8,405 nt of DNA, taken from assembly GCA_027619145.1 (NCBI GenBank), contig JAQCGA010000146.1, positions 1 through 8,405 of the forward strand. Reading direction: 5' to 3'. The DNA comes from a bacterium. GTDB lineage: Bacteria > Latescibacterota > UBA2968 > GCA-2709665. The translations under genes were made by a program, and so were the position numbers. The notes under the pieces were generated by a model. It was not told the DNA's origin. It worked only from the letters and a program-made list of their open reading frames with translations, and made no database searches. Numbering within the stretch: the stretch's first letter is position 1; each line of letters starts with the position of its first letter. Below, one piece after another: positions 1 to 6,273 of this stretch.

Positions 1-641
1 TTCTTTGCCGTGGCCCCAACCAGTTTCCGTGCTTCCGCCATTTGCGGATGATCGAACTGGCAGGGAATCCCCAGCGACTGAGACATATCGCCCGGGCCAA
101 AGAAAAACCCGTCCAGCCCATCCAGCTGCGCCGTTTCCTCCAGAATATCCAGCGACTCCTTATCTTCCACCTGGAACAACACAAACGTCTCCCGCAAAGA
201 CCAGTCCATATATTCCTGCATCCCCACCAGACTGTACTTCGCCGCCGCTTCCACCCCATCCATGCCGCGCAACCCCATCGGCGCAAACCGGCTGAACTTC
301 AGCACCCACTCCGCCTCCTCCATCGTACGCACATGCGGCACCATCAGCCCCGATGCGCCCGCCTCAAATGCCCGGTAGAATGAATGATCGCCTTCCTTGC
401 GCACCCGTACCATCGGCTCCATTCCCGAAGCCCGGCACGCCAGACACATATTGAACACCTGGTCATAATCGTAATCCTGGTGCTCCATATCAATCCAGAG
501 GCAATCGTACCCGATCAACCCCATCATCTCCGGAATTTTTGGAGACGGGTACGGCGTCTGGCTTCCGGCCAAAACGTATTTCCCCGCACGAATCCGCTCC
601 AACACCTTATTTGGCCTCAACCCTACATTTCGCTCTGCCAT
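1..641 (-). CDS. HpcH/HpaI-family aldolase (partial, C-terminus off the left edge)
   Basis: A minus-strand frame opens at ATG 641-639 and stays open for 213 codons to the window edge. The translation matches class II (metal-dependent) HpcH/HpaI aldolases, TIM-barrel enzymes that cleave or form 2-keto acids such as 4-hydroxy-2-oxo acids, using pyruvate as the enolate donor. Visible motifs are IDMEH at 50-54 (His54 as catalytic base), MVRVR at 77-81 (Arg79 binding the pyruvate carboxylate), GASGLMVPHV at 95-104, GLRGMDG at 123-129, FQVED at 156-160 (Glu159 as metal ligand) and FFFGPGDMSQSLG at 179-191 (Asp185 as second metal ligand). All key residues are present, so it is probably active. The family is usually about 250-270 residues, so roughly 40-55 are missing. 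AAAGGA lies about 8 bases before the start. The physiological substrate cannot be read from the sequence. The enzyme is presumably cytoplasmic. Confidence 0.93.
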   Translation of the reverse strand, partial: MAERNVGLRPNKVLERIRAGKYVLAGSQTPYPSPKIPEMMGLIGYDCLWIDMEHQDYDYDQVFNMCLACRASGMEPMVRVRKEGDHSFYRAFEAGASGLMVPHVRTMEEAEWVLKFSRFAPMGLRGMDGVEAAAKYSLVGMQEYMDWSLRETFVLFQVEDKESLDILEETAQLDGLDGFFFGPGDMSQSLGIPCQFDHPQMAEARKLVGATAK

Positions 642-681
642 CTGTAAATCCTTTCTGTATATGTTTTTGGAAATATTTCCA

Positions 682-711
682 ATATTTCAAACAAATCAAA
701 TTCATCGTCAA
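682..711 (-). promoter_or_regulatory. possible sigma70-type promoter of the aldolase gene
   Basis: Read on the minus strand, TTGACG (complement of 706-711) and AAATAT (complement of 682-687) are separated by 18 bases, about 40 bases before the aldolase ATG. The -35 is good and the -10 mediocre. A perfect 12-base palindrome, GGAAATATTTCC (669-680), sits just downstream, and the 7-mer ATCGTCA occurs twice at 10-base spacing (704-710 and 714-720) around the -35. These could be operator sites; this is inference from position and symmetry only. Confidence 0.3.
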
Positions 712-741
712 TAATCGTCACAACCGCCCCAAAGTCAACAC

Positions 742-774
742 AAAAAAACCCCGGAAAGAAAACCTTCCGGGGTT
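742..774 (-). terminator. Rho-independent terminator of the cohesin-like gene
   Basis: The arms AACCCCGGAA (747-756) and TTCCGGGGTT (765-774) form a perfect 10-bp stem with an 8-base loop. On the minus strand the stem runs straight into seven Ts (complement of 742-748), the classic intrinsic terminator form. It lies about 35 bases after the minus-strand stop at 809, so it ends the cohesin-like transcript before the aldolase promoter. Confidence 0.88.
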
Positions 775-808
775 CGATTCAATCAACAGTACAACCCTCT
801 ATCTCACT

Positions 809-1117
809 TCAACAGCAACATCCGTCTCGCCGCCGAAAACTTCCCGCTGGATCGGACACAAAAGCATTCACAATCTCAACCCGTCCGGCAACCATCGGAT
901 CGATCACCCGGAACCTGAGACGCAAAAACTCACCCGCTCCGGATATCCAATTTCCCGCAGCAGTGGCATCAATCAGTTCCAGAACTGCTTCATCATATCG
1001 TATTGCGACATGATACCCCTGTACATTCCCGGCACCCGTAAAACGAACAAGCGCCTGAATTTGATTCGGTGCGCTTCCAGGAATTTCCTCAAGTGAAAGA
1101 AGCGTGCTTCCGTTCAT
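809..1117 (-). CDS. small cohesin-like domain protein, probably a decayed remnant
   Basis: This 102-residue minus-strand frame starts at ATG 1117, preceded by GGAGG with 7 bases of spacing; a TTG two codons upstream is a worse choice. The first half resembles a cohesin-type beta-sandwich: a strand around QIQALVRF (19-26), then NVQGYHVAIRYDEAVLELIDA (31-51), the usual 'G-y-x-hydrophobic-x-hydrophobic-x-Y/F-D-x-x-x-L' pattern. After that the family normally has some 30 more residues before the next strand, but here FLRLRFRVID (64-73) follows almost at once. There is no signal peptide, unusual because cohesin-like domains normally sit in secreted proteins. The C-terminus RRRDGCCC is atypical; a neighbouring frame gives a more strand-like end (see findings). 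It has its own terminator and ribosome site, so it may still be expressed. Function unknown; possibly a leftover of a larger surface protein. Confidence 0.6.
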   Translation of the reverse strand: MNGSTLLSLEEIPGSAPNQIQALVRFTGAGNVQGYHVAIRYDEAVLELIDATAAGNWISGAGEFLRLRFRVIDPMVAGRVEIVNAFVSDPAGSFRRRDGCCC

Positions 1118-1478
1118 CCTCAAACCTCCACCTCAAACATATTCCACGTACAAAAATCACATACCGCCCTCATCTTAACATGACACAAAAACCCGCCCCA
1201 ATGTTCACCTCAAATTGCAGAAATCTCCACATTCTTTAATAGATAAGAGCCCAATTTTAAAAAAAAGTAACGAAGCAATTTGTCGAAAACCCCTGAACAC
1301 CTTTTCGTCTTTTCAGGCCTTGCCTTCTTACGCCGTCGCACCGAAACACCGTCGTCGCTTTCGGATAGGGCCTCTACAGCCCTCGTGTACGCCCCTGGAG
1401 TACTGAACCTCCCCTGTACCGGTCTTCCACCGCATCAAATTGAAAGCCCCTCGCGGCGTCTGAGCGAGCGCGTTTTTG

Positions 1479-1546
1479 CCTACTTTTGGGGCAGGGCCTG
1501 GGTCTCGCGAGTAATTCGAGTGAGGGGTGGTAGGGCCAAAAGTAGG
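1479..1546. repeat. 11-bp perfect inverted repeat with 46-base interior
   Basis: CCTACTTTTGG (1479-1489) is matched by its exact reverse complement CCAAAAGTAGG (1536-1546). The interior contains the 8-base palindrome CTCGCGAG (1504-1511) and a CTCG/CGAG pair (1504-1507 and 1517-1520), so a nested fold is possible. The right arm abuts the next hairpin. Confidence 0.7.
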
Positions 1547-1568
1547 TCGGCGACCCCGTGTCGCCGAC
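1546..1568. repeat. 9-bp GC-rich hairpin
   Basis: GTCGGCGAC (1546-1554) and GTCGCCGAC (1560-1568) form a perfect 9-bp stem around the 5-base loop CCCGT. No T-run follows on either strand, so it is not an intrinsic terminator. It shares base 1546 with the preceding inverted repeat, giving a two-stem tandem structure. Confidence 0.7.
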
Positions 1569-1618
1569 ACTGGGGGATGGGGTTCGACTCTATGAATTAC
1601 AGACACATCATCCCACAC

Positions 1619-1647
1619 TGGACACAACCCACCAACCCTGTTATATT
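1619..1647 (+). promoter_or_regulatory. sigma70-type promoter of the AAA+ ATPase module
   Basis: TGGACA (1619-1624) and TATATT (1642-1647) are separated by exactly 17 bases; each hexamer matches the sigma70 consensus at five of six positions. Transcription would begin near 1654, leaving a leader of about 50 bases before the ATG at 1705. Its position rules out the upstream GTG at 1558 as the translation start of that gene. Confidence 0.6.
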
Positions 1648-1704
1648 GTCCCCGCACCCCATCTAGAACCCAGCGCCCTCCACAACAAAAAGGACATACC
1701 CCGA

Positions 1705-2649
1705 ATGTCACACCCCCGCAGCATCCAAGTTGACGACATCACCCTCCACCTGGGTCACCCCGTAGAAAAATACCAGGGATGGATTGGCCAAACCGACGTC
1801 CTCCGGCAACTCCTCGCCTGCTGGCTCGTCATCCACGAAGCCGACCTGCCCCTCGCGCCCCGCCTGGTAGGCCCGCCCGGCATTGGAAAAACCACCCTGG
1901 GCATGGCCGCCGCACAAGAACGCAAACAGCCCCTCTACATCTACCAGTGCACCAGCGACACCCGCCCCGAAGACCTCCTCATTACCCCCGTCCTGGCCGA
2001 ATCCGGAAAAATCGCCTACCACGCCTCACCCCTCGTCTCCGCCATGCTCACCGGCGGCATCTGCCTCCTGGACGAAGGCAACCGCATGAACGAAAAAAGC
2101 TGGGCCTCCCTCGCCCCACTTCTGGACCACCGCCGCTACATCGAATCCGTCATTGCTGGCATCGCCGTACCCGCCCACCCGGACTTCCGCTGTTGCGTAA
2201 CCATGAACGACGACGAATCCACCTACGAAGTCCCGGACTACATCCTCTCTCGGCTCCAGCCCACCCTTACCATCGGCTTTCCCAACCGCACCGACGAAAT
2301 GGCCATCCTCAAATACCACCTGCCCTTCGCCGAAGAAGACATGCTCAACATCACCGTAGACTTCCTCCAACAAGCCCACGAACTCAACCTGGAATTCTCC
2401 CCACGAGACGGTATCCACATCCTCCAGTACGCCCTCAAACGCCTCGCCCAGAACCCGGACCACCCCTTATCTCGGGACAAAGTCTGGCAAGAAGCCCTCG
2501 AATGCGTCCTCGGCGAAGAAGCCCTAGACCTGGGCAGCCTGGCCGAACAACGCCAGCAGGCCCTTGGCGACGAAATCCCCGGCCTCAACATGGGCGACTT
2601 CTTCTTTGGCACCGACGATCCACTCAACCCGGACCAGGACGACGAATAA
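1705..2649 (+). CDS. MoxR-family AAA+ ATPase
   Basis: A 314-residue AAA+ protein of the MoxR/AAA_5 type. Visible are Walker [10 protein letters not shown] (56-64), a SDTRPEDLL segment (84-92) typical of MoxR proteins, Walker B ICLLDE (119-124) followed by GNRM, sensor 1 with Asn168 in TMND (166-169), and a candidate arginine finger Arg183 in LSRL. MoxR ATPases act as cytoplasmic chaperones that mature or remodel a partner, often with a VWA protein, but no VWA gene is in the window. The tail is acidic ([14 protein letters not shown]). I chose ATG 1705 because AAGGA lies 10 bases upstream and a promoter lies at 1619-1647; the frame is open further up, but only through non-conserved sequence. 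It is the first gene of a probable two-gene operon. Codons end very often in C, unlike the porin and pst genes. The family is clear; the client is unknown. Confidence 0.93.
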   Translation: MSHPRSIQVDDITLHLGHPVEKYQGWIGQTDVLRQLLACWLVIHEADLPLAPRLVGPPGIGKTTLGMAAAQERKQPLYIYQCTSDTRPEDLLITPVLAESGKIAYHASPLVSAMLTGGICLLDEGNRMNEKSWASLAPLLDHRRYIESVIAGIAVPAHPDFRCCVTMNDDESTYEVPDYILSRLQPTLTIGFPNRTDEMAILKYHLPFAEEDMLNITVDFLQQAHELNLEFSPRDGIHILQYALKRLAQNPDHPLSRDKVWQEALECVLGEEALDLGSLAEQRQQALGDEIPGLNMGDFFFGTDDPLNPDQDDE

Positions 2650-2660
2650 AGAGACGCAGG

Positions 2661-2703
2661 CCAATTGACAATTATCAATTGGCAATTATCAATTGATAAT
2701 TTT
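2661..2703. repeat. tandem CAATT heptamers with overlapping palindromes
   Basis: Five head-to-tail heptamers begin with CAATT (starts 2662, 2669, 2676, 2683, 2690; endings GA, AT, GG, AT, GA), followed by a degenerate sixth, TAATTTT. As a result the 13-mer CAATTATCAATTG occurs twice at 14-base spacing (2669 and 2683), an 18-base perfect palindrome spans 2684-2701, and a 22-base palindrome with one mismatched pair spans 2661-2682. The array begins 12 bases after the ATPase stop and fills much of the 95-base gap to the next gene. Confidence 0.85.
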
Positions 2704-2744
2704 TCCCTATTTGCCTCCCCATCTTTTTCTACTCCAACCCTATT

Positions 2745-4583
2745 ATGACCATCTTCGACCTCAGCCCCAACCTCACGCTTCTCCCTGTCCTCCACAGCAG
2801 CGGAGACTTTGCCCTCGAAGTCCGCCGCCGCATCCTGGCCGGAGACTACGACTGCATCGCCGTACCTCTGCCACCCGCTTTTGAAGACAGCGTCGAAGAA
2901 GCCGTTGAACGCCTCCCACTCATCCACATGGTTGCCCAACGCGAAAACGGCCTCAGCGAGGACCCCACCGCGTACACATACGTACCCATTGACCCTTGCC
3001 AGCCCGTTATTGCCGGCATCCATACCGCCCTCGAACAAAACATCCCCCGCGCCTACATCGACCTCGAAGTTGAACCCTACGAAGAAGAAAGCGCCATCCT
3101 GCCCGACCCGTACGCACTCAAAGAAGTCTCCCTTGAAAAATACGCTGCCGCCGCTCTCACCGGCCTGCCCGCGCCAGATCCCAACAGCCAAACCATGGCC
3201 CGCATCCGCTGGATGGCCTTCCAACTCCACCGCCTCGAGCTCGACTATGAACGCATCCTCTGTATCTGCTCCCTCTCCCACTGGCCCTGGCTACGCGACG
3301 CCTATAACCAGCGCCTGGACTATCCAAAACCTGCACCCCCGGTCTGGCCTCCAGACATCTTCCGTGTAGACCCCCGCAGCCTCTTCTTTGTCCTGGGCGA
3401 ACTGCCTTTCCTCACCGCCCTCTACGCACATCGCCGCGCCGAACTGATGCCAGACCGCACCCTCGCCATCGACGGCGTCAAAGCTCTCCTCCTGGAAGCC
3501 CGCGCCGCCTGGATCAAAAAGCACGACATCAAATACCACTGGCTCACCCCACAGACTCTTTCCCGCGCCCTCTACTACATCCGCAACCTCACCCTCATGG
3601 ACCGGCGCATGACCCCGGATCTTTACACCCTGGCCCTGGCCGCCAAACAGGTCGCCGGAGATGACTTCGCCGTTACCCTCATCGAAACCGCCCGCGAATA
3701 CCCGCCGCAATCCATTCCTTCCCTCTACCCGGAAGTCACCGTTGGCCTGGACCGTACCTCCTTTCCCACCGGCGACGCCCCCGCCAAAAATCGCCTCAAA
3801 GGCCCCACCACCGAATGGCGCACACTCCCTCTTCGGCCAACCCCGCCTCCCGAACAAAAACAGGAATGGCGAATGCAGTGGGACCCTTACAGCCAGTGCT
3901 CCTACCCGCCTGAAGACGATAAAATTGAATCCTTCAACAGCCACGTCCGCGAACAAGCCCGCCAGATCATTGGCCAGGATCTGGCCCGCACCGAAAAGTT
4001 TACCACCTCACTCAAAGACGGCCTGGACATCCGCGAAACCCTGCGCAACTGGCACACCGGCAACCTCTACGTTAAAGAAATGCCCCCTTCACGCGGCAAC
4101 GTCGAAATTGTTGTCTTCCTCTTCGAAAGCTCCGCTGACCTCCACAAATATCCCTGGCGCGCCACCTGGTACGCCGAACATAAAGAAGAATCTACCCTTT
4201 GCTTTTTTGCCACCAACTTTGCAGACAACATCATTGGCCCCGGCATTGGCCAGGCTATGTACGGTGGCTGCTCCCTCCTCTTCCCTCCTCGCCCCATCCC
4301 GGACATCTGGACCGACCCCCGCTTCAACGAAACCTTAACTGCCGAAGAACGTCTCCTCACCGCTGCCCTCTTTCACTCCCGCGAAAAACGTGTCGTCCTC
4401 GTTGCTCCGCATCCTCCCCTGGCCCGCTGGCGCCGAACCGCCCGTCGCTACAAAAAACAAATCGTTTACCTCCCCCTCAAACGCTTTTCTCTCCAAACCC
4501 TGAACCGCCTGCGTCACTTCCACGTCCTCAACGGCCGCGAGATCCGTTCCTACGCCGCTCGGTACATCCGCGACTTCCGTTAA
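2745..4583 (+). CDS. 612-residue protein of unknown function, partner of the MoxR ATPase
   Basis: I do not recognise a family with certainty. The N-terminal 200 residues look like an alpha/beta domain: a strand then LHSSGD (His17), CIAVPLPP (37-44), YVPIDP, then IPRAYIDLE (Asp106, Glu108), and a helix leading to ILCICSLSHWPW (His179). This order recalls the TraB/ChaN-like or DUF5682 proteins, the latter known near MoxR genes, but that is an inference from layout. A proline-rich linker follows around residues 345-370. The C-terminal third has a conserved-looking GPGIGQAMYGG (498-508), a PP motif after it, and ends in basic helices. There is no signal peptide, no clear membrane segment, and no VWA metal site (DxSxS). 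No Shine-Dalgarno precedes ATG 2745, and no in-frame start exists upstream, so translation may be leader-poor. It follows the ATPase by 95 bases on the same strand with the same C-rich codon use, suggesting one transcript and a joint role. Confidence 0.9.
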   Translation: MTIFDLSPNLTLLPVLHSSGDFALEVRRRILAGDYDCIAVPLPPAFEDSVEEAVERLPLIHMVAQRENGLSEDPTAYTYVPIDPCQPVIAGIHTALEQNIPRAYIDLEVEPYEEESAILPDPYALKEVSLEKYAAAALTGLPAPDPNSQTMARIRWMAFQLHRLELDYERILCICSLSHWPWLRDAYNQRLDYPKPAPPVWPPDIFRVDPRSLFFVLGELPFLTALYAHRRAELMPDRTLAIDGVKALLLEARAAWIKKHDIKYHWLTPQTLSRALYYIRNLTLMDRRMTPDLYTLALAAKQVAGDDFAVTLIETAREYPPQSIPSLYPEVTVGLDRTSFPTGDAPAKNRLKGPTTEWRTLPLRPTPPPEQKQEWRMQWDPYSQCSYPPEDDKIESFNSHVREQARQIIGQDLARTEKFTTSLKDGLDIRETLRNWHTGNLYVKEMPPSRGNVEIVVFLFESSADLHKYPWRATWYAEHKEESTLCFFATNFADNIIGPGIGQAMYGGCSLLFPPRPIPDIWTDPRFNETLTAEERLLTAALFHSREKRVVLVAPHPPLARWRRTARRYKKQIVYLPLKRFSLQTLNRLRHFHVLNGREIRSYAARYIRDFR

Positions 4584-4763
4584 AATCGTATTCACCCGGA
4601 AAATCCGGTTCAGTGGAAAGCCCCGACGACGGCGCTCCGGCACACCAGAAAGCTTCGAGATTGCCGTATTGCCCCTATCCTCGACGCACACAGCCGCAAC
4701 AAACGCTACCGCAACAAACCGCAGCCAATCCGGAAAAATCCTGGCAGGAGGGGGACCATCGAG

Positions 4764-4795
4764 AACCAGAACACAAACCTGTTTGTGAAGGTTTT
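4764..4795 (+). terminator. weak terminator-like hairpin after the ATPase module
   Basis: CACAAA (4772-4777) pairs with TTTGTG (4782-4787) across a CCTG loop, extended after an asymmetric internal loop by AACC (4764-4767) and GGTT (4790-4793); four Ts end at 4795. It lies about 180 bases after the stop of the 612-residue gene. The stem is AT-rich and the T-run short, so termination may be inefficient. A smaller CCGGA/TCCGG hairpin (4596-4608) directly follows the stop without a T-run. Confidence 0.3.
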
Positions 4796-4798
4796 GCC

Positions 4799-4871
4799 TG
4801 TCATTCCCGAGTGCTTTTATCGGGAATCCATTGTCGGGAAAACCTGGATTCCCGCTTGCGCGGGAATGACA
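4799..4871. repeat. 73-base MITE-like dispersed repeat with nested inverted repeats
   Basis: The element is bounded by perfect 11-bp terminal inverted repeats, TGTCATTCCCG (4799-4809) and CGGGAATGACA (4861-4871). Inside lies a second perfect 10-bp pair, CGGGAATCCA (4821-4830) and TGGATTCCCG (4845-4854). The TGTCATTCCCG...CGGGAATCC wording is that of a widespread class of short intergenic repeats in Proteobacteria and other bacteria, thought to be non-autonomous mobile elements or their relics. It codes for nothing. No clear target-site duplication is visible at the edges. Confidence 0.82.
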
Positions 4872-4982
4872 AGCGCGAATCACCAATGATACTAATGATA
4901 ATAATATGTTGTACGGATTATCGATTGACTTTGGGGAATGATAAGTGAACAGTGTCCGGAAAACGAATTGCTTTATTCTGGA

Positions 4983-5021
4983 TGTAACGCAATCGTAACA
5001 AAACCGTGACTTTGGTGTAAC
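4983..5021 (+). promoter_or_regulatory. Pho box array: four direct repeats at 11-base spacing
   Basis: TGTAAC (4983-4988), CGTAAC (4994-4999), CGTGAC (5005-5010) and TGTAAC (5016-5021) recur with exactly five bases between them. PhoB-type regulators bind 7-base direct repeats separated by 4 bases, the same 11-base helical period, and the array stands in front of a porin-pstS-pstC operon. The last repeat overlaps the place of a -35 element, as in known PhoB-activated promoters. The sequence departs from the E. coli CTGTCAT consensus, so the identity of the regulator is inferred from spacing and context. Confidence 0.75.
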
Positions 5022-5036
5022 AGCGTATCGCGAAAT

Positions 5037-5042
5037 TATGAT
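5037..5042 (+). promoter_or_regulatory. -10 element of the porin-pst promoter
   Basis: TATGAT lies 21 bases after the start of the last Pho repeat; the -35 window at 17 bases (5014-5019) contains no consensus hexamer but is covered by that repeat, the layout of an activator-dependent promoter. Transcription would begin near 5049, giving a leader of about 110 bases that includes a CGTGAA/TTCACG inverted repeat (5079-5084 and 5101-5106). Confidence 0.5.
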
Positions 5043-5160
5043 ATAGAACAATTGAGTGACTTGTTCTTGCAGGCGAACCGTGAAGCGCGATCGTACAGGT
5101 TTCACGATTGGCCCAGCGCGACTGGATGGGGCCACACAAAATTTTATTGGGAGAATACGT

Positions 5161-6135
5161 ATGATGAATGTGAAGCGGATGGTTCTGCTGGGGTTGGCGC
5201 TGGTATTTACATGGGGGACTGGCGCTGGAGCGGCGGAGAACTCGTTGAAGGGATATATGTTTGGGGATTACTATTATGTTGCCAGCGGTGCAAACAAGAA
5301 GCAGAACGGATTTCAGTTCAGGCGGATTTATGTAACCTACGATTTGAAATGGAACGATCAGTTTTCTGGACGGTTGCGTTTTGAAGCTAAAGATGGAGGA
5401 TTTGGTTCAGGTAAGAGTATGGATCCATCTGTGAAGCACGCGTATTTGCGTTATAAGAAGAACGGTCGGGCGCTCTATATGGGGTTGTCGGGTACGCCTA
5501 CGTGGAGTGTTACGGAAGGCCTATGGGGGTACCGTTCGATTGAGAAGACTCTGATGGACCTGAATAAAATGAGTGGCTCGGCGGATATGGGTGTTGCGTT
5601 CCAGGGGAAATTGGACGAGGCGGGCAAGGTGAATGCGCACCTGATGCTGGGGAATGGCAGTGGTACGTCTGCTGAAAGCGACAATCACAAGAAGATATAT
5701 GGACAGCTTCATCTGAAGCCTACGAAGGCGTTCCAGGTTGTTGTGTATGGGGACTGGGAAAGCCGACCTGCAGATCAAGATCGAATGACGTTTGCCGGCT
5801 TGCTGGGCTTTTCGGGTAGCTCTGCCCGAGTGGGTCTGGAAGGCGCGGTTCAGGTACGGAAGAACCAGGCGGCAGGGGCCGATATTCAGGTGCGAGGACT
5901 TTCTCTATTTGCCGCCGGGAAATTGAACGAAAAGACGGGTGTTTTTGCACGGGCAGACTTTTATGATCCGAACAACAAGGCAGGCGGAGACCGGGAGTAT
6001 TTGATCCTGGGGGGGATTGATGTGGAAGTAGCGAAAGACATTCATGTGATGCCGAATATCGTTTCTACAGTGTGCCAGGCCGCAGGCGTGAATACGGAGG
6101 TGATGCCACGGGTGACGGTCTTTTACAAGTTCTGA
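5161..6135 (+). CDS. outer-membrane porin, OprP/OprO-like (phosphate-regulated)
   Basis: A 324-residue protein with a clear signal peptide: KR at 5-6, a hydrophobic core 7-18, and likely cleavage after Ala24 (AGA|AE). The mature part is rich in alternating beta-strands with Tyr/Trp/Phe at their ends and closes with VTVFYKF, whose terminal Phe is the usual signal for insertion of outer-membrane barrels. NGFQFRRIYVTYDLKWN near residues 52-68 resembles the Porin_O_P family, which includes the phosphate and polyphosphate porins OprP and OprO. The protein is short for that family (OprP is about 410 residues mature), so it may have fewer strands or shorter loops. GGAG lies 8 bases before ATG 5161; a second ATG follows at once. 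The Pho box array upstream and pstS downstream (138-base gap) support phosphate or another anion as the substrate, not proven by sequence. Confidence 0.85.
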   Translation: MMNVKRMVLLGLALVFTWGTGAGAAENSLKGYMFGDYYYVASGANKKQNGFQFRRIYVTYDLKWNDQFSGRLRFEAKDGGFGSGKSMDPSVKHAYLRYKKNGRALYMGLSGTPTWSVTEGLWGYRSIEKTLMDLNKMSGSADMGVAFQGKLDEAGKVNAHLMLGNGSGTSAESDNHKKIYGQLHLKPTKAFQVVVYGDWESRPADQDRMTFAGLLGFSGSSARVGLEGAVQVRKNQAAGADIQVRGLSLFAAGKLNEKTGVFARADFYDPNNKAGGDREYLILGGIDVEVAKDIHVMPNIVSTVCQAAGVNTEVMPRVTVFYKF

Positions 6136-6188
6136 CGAGCGGAACCCCACGCGTGCTCGGAAAATTTGTGGATTAATTTTTTCTGATC

Positions 6189-6205
6189 TGACACGGAATT
6201 GTAAC
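6189..6205 (+). promoter_or_regulatory. possible second, degenerate Pho half-site pair before pstS
   Basis: TGACAC (6189-6194) and TGTAAC (6200-6205) are 11 bases apart, the same period as the main array. Only one copy is close to the consensus and no good -10 follows at the right distance. A CGAGC/GCTCG pair (6136-6140 and 6155-6159) directly after the porin stop could attenuate read-through. An internal pstS promoter is therefore possible but weakly supported. Confidence 0.25.
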
Positions 6206-6273
6206 ATTGACGGCGTAGATTGGTTTCGTGATTCGTTTTGGTCGTGTTCATTTTATGCAGAAGGAGTGACCAG

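Larger units (their letters stand above)
1118..1618. other. gene-free intergenic region with GC-rich inverted-repeat cluster
   Basis: No convincing gene is visible in this stretch. The part to about 1290 is AT-rich and should hold the promoter of the minus-strand cohesin-like gene, though I found no hexamer pair good enough to call. From about 1290 to 1570 it becomes GC-rich and full of inverted repeats: CCTGAA 1292-1297 with TTCAGG 1312-1317, CTCGC 1450-1454 with GCGAG 1464-1468, an 11-bp pair at 1479-1546 and a 9-bp hairpin at 1546-1568. Open frames exist on both strands but lack ribosome sites and recognisable protein features. The block may be a structured RNA or a dispersed intergenic repeat. 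Confidence 0.6.
4584..5160. other. intergenic region at the base-skew switch
   Basis: No gene is supported in these 577 bases. The left third (to about 4760) keeps the C-rich look of the preceding gene. Then come the weak terminator, the MITE-like repeat, and an AT-rich stretch from 4872 with AATGATA three times (4885, 4894, 4937). The Pho boxes, the -10 and the porin leader fill the right part. No canonical DnaA box (TTATNCACA) is present in it. Confidence 0.7.

Noticed and set aside
1558..1704. GTG at 1558 as an earlier start of the AAA+ ATPase
   Set aside because: The GTG lies inside a hairpin, the extension crosses a good promoter at 1619-1647, and it adds no recognisable domain; ATG 1705 has a ribosome site.
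1328..1711. 127-codon minus-strand frame in the gene-free region
   Set aside because: It overlaps the ATPase start and promoter, has no ribosome site, and its composition follows the inverted repeats; more likely non-coding.
1779..2696. 305-codon plus-strand frame overlapping the ATPase
   Set aside because: It is a Pro/Arg/His-rich shadow in another frame of the same GC-rich gene.
2661..2703. CRISPR-like array
   Set aside because: The units are 7 bases and directly tandem, with no spacers.
2238..3281. 347-codon minus-strand frame across the ATPase end and the next gene
   Set aside because: It is the complement of two C-rich genes whose codon bias removes stops from the opposite strand; it has no motif.
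4335..5135. 266-codon minus-strand frame through the intergenic region
   Set aside because: It runs through the MITE-like repeat and Pho boxes and overlaps the 612-residue gene; no motif or ribosome site.
4872..5160. Replication origin with iterons (11-base repeats plus AT-rich tract)
   Set aside because: No DnaA box matching TTATNCACA is seen in the region and no replication gene is adjacent; the repeats are better explained as Pho boxes before a pst operon. The skew switch alone is kept as a finding.
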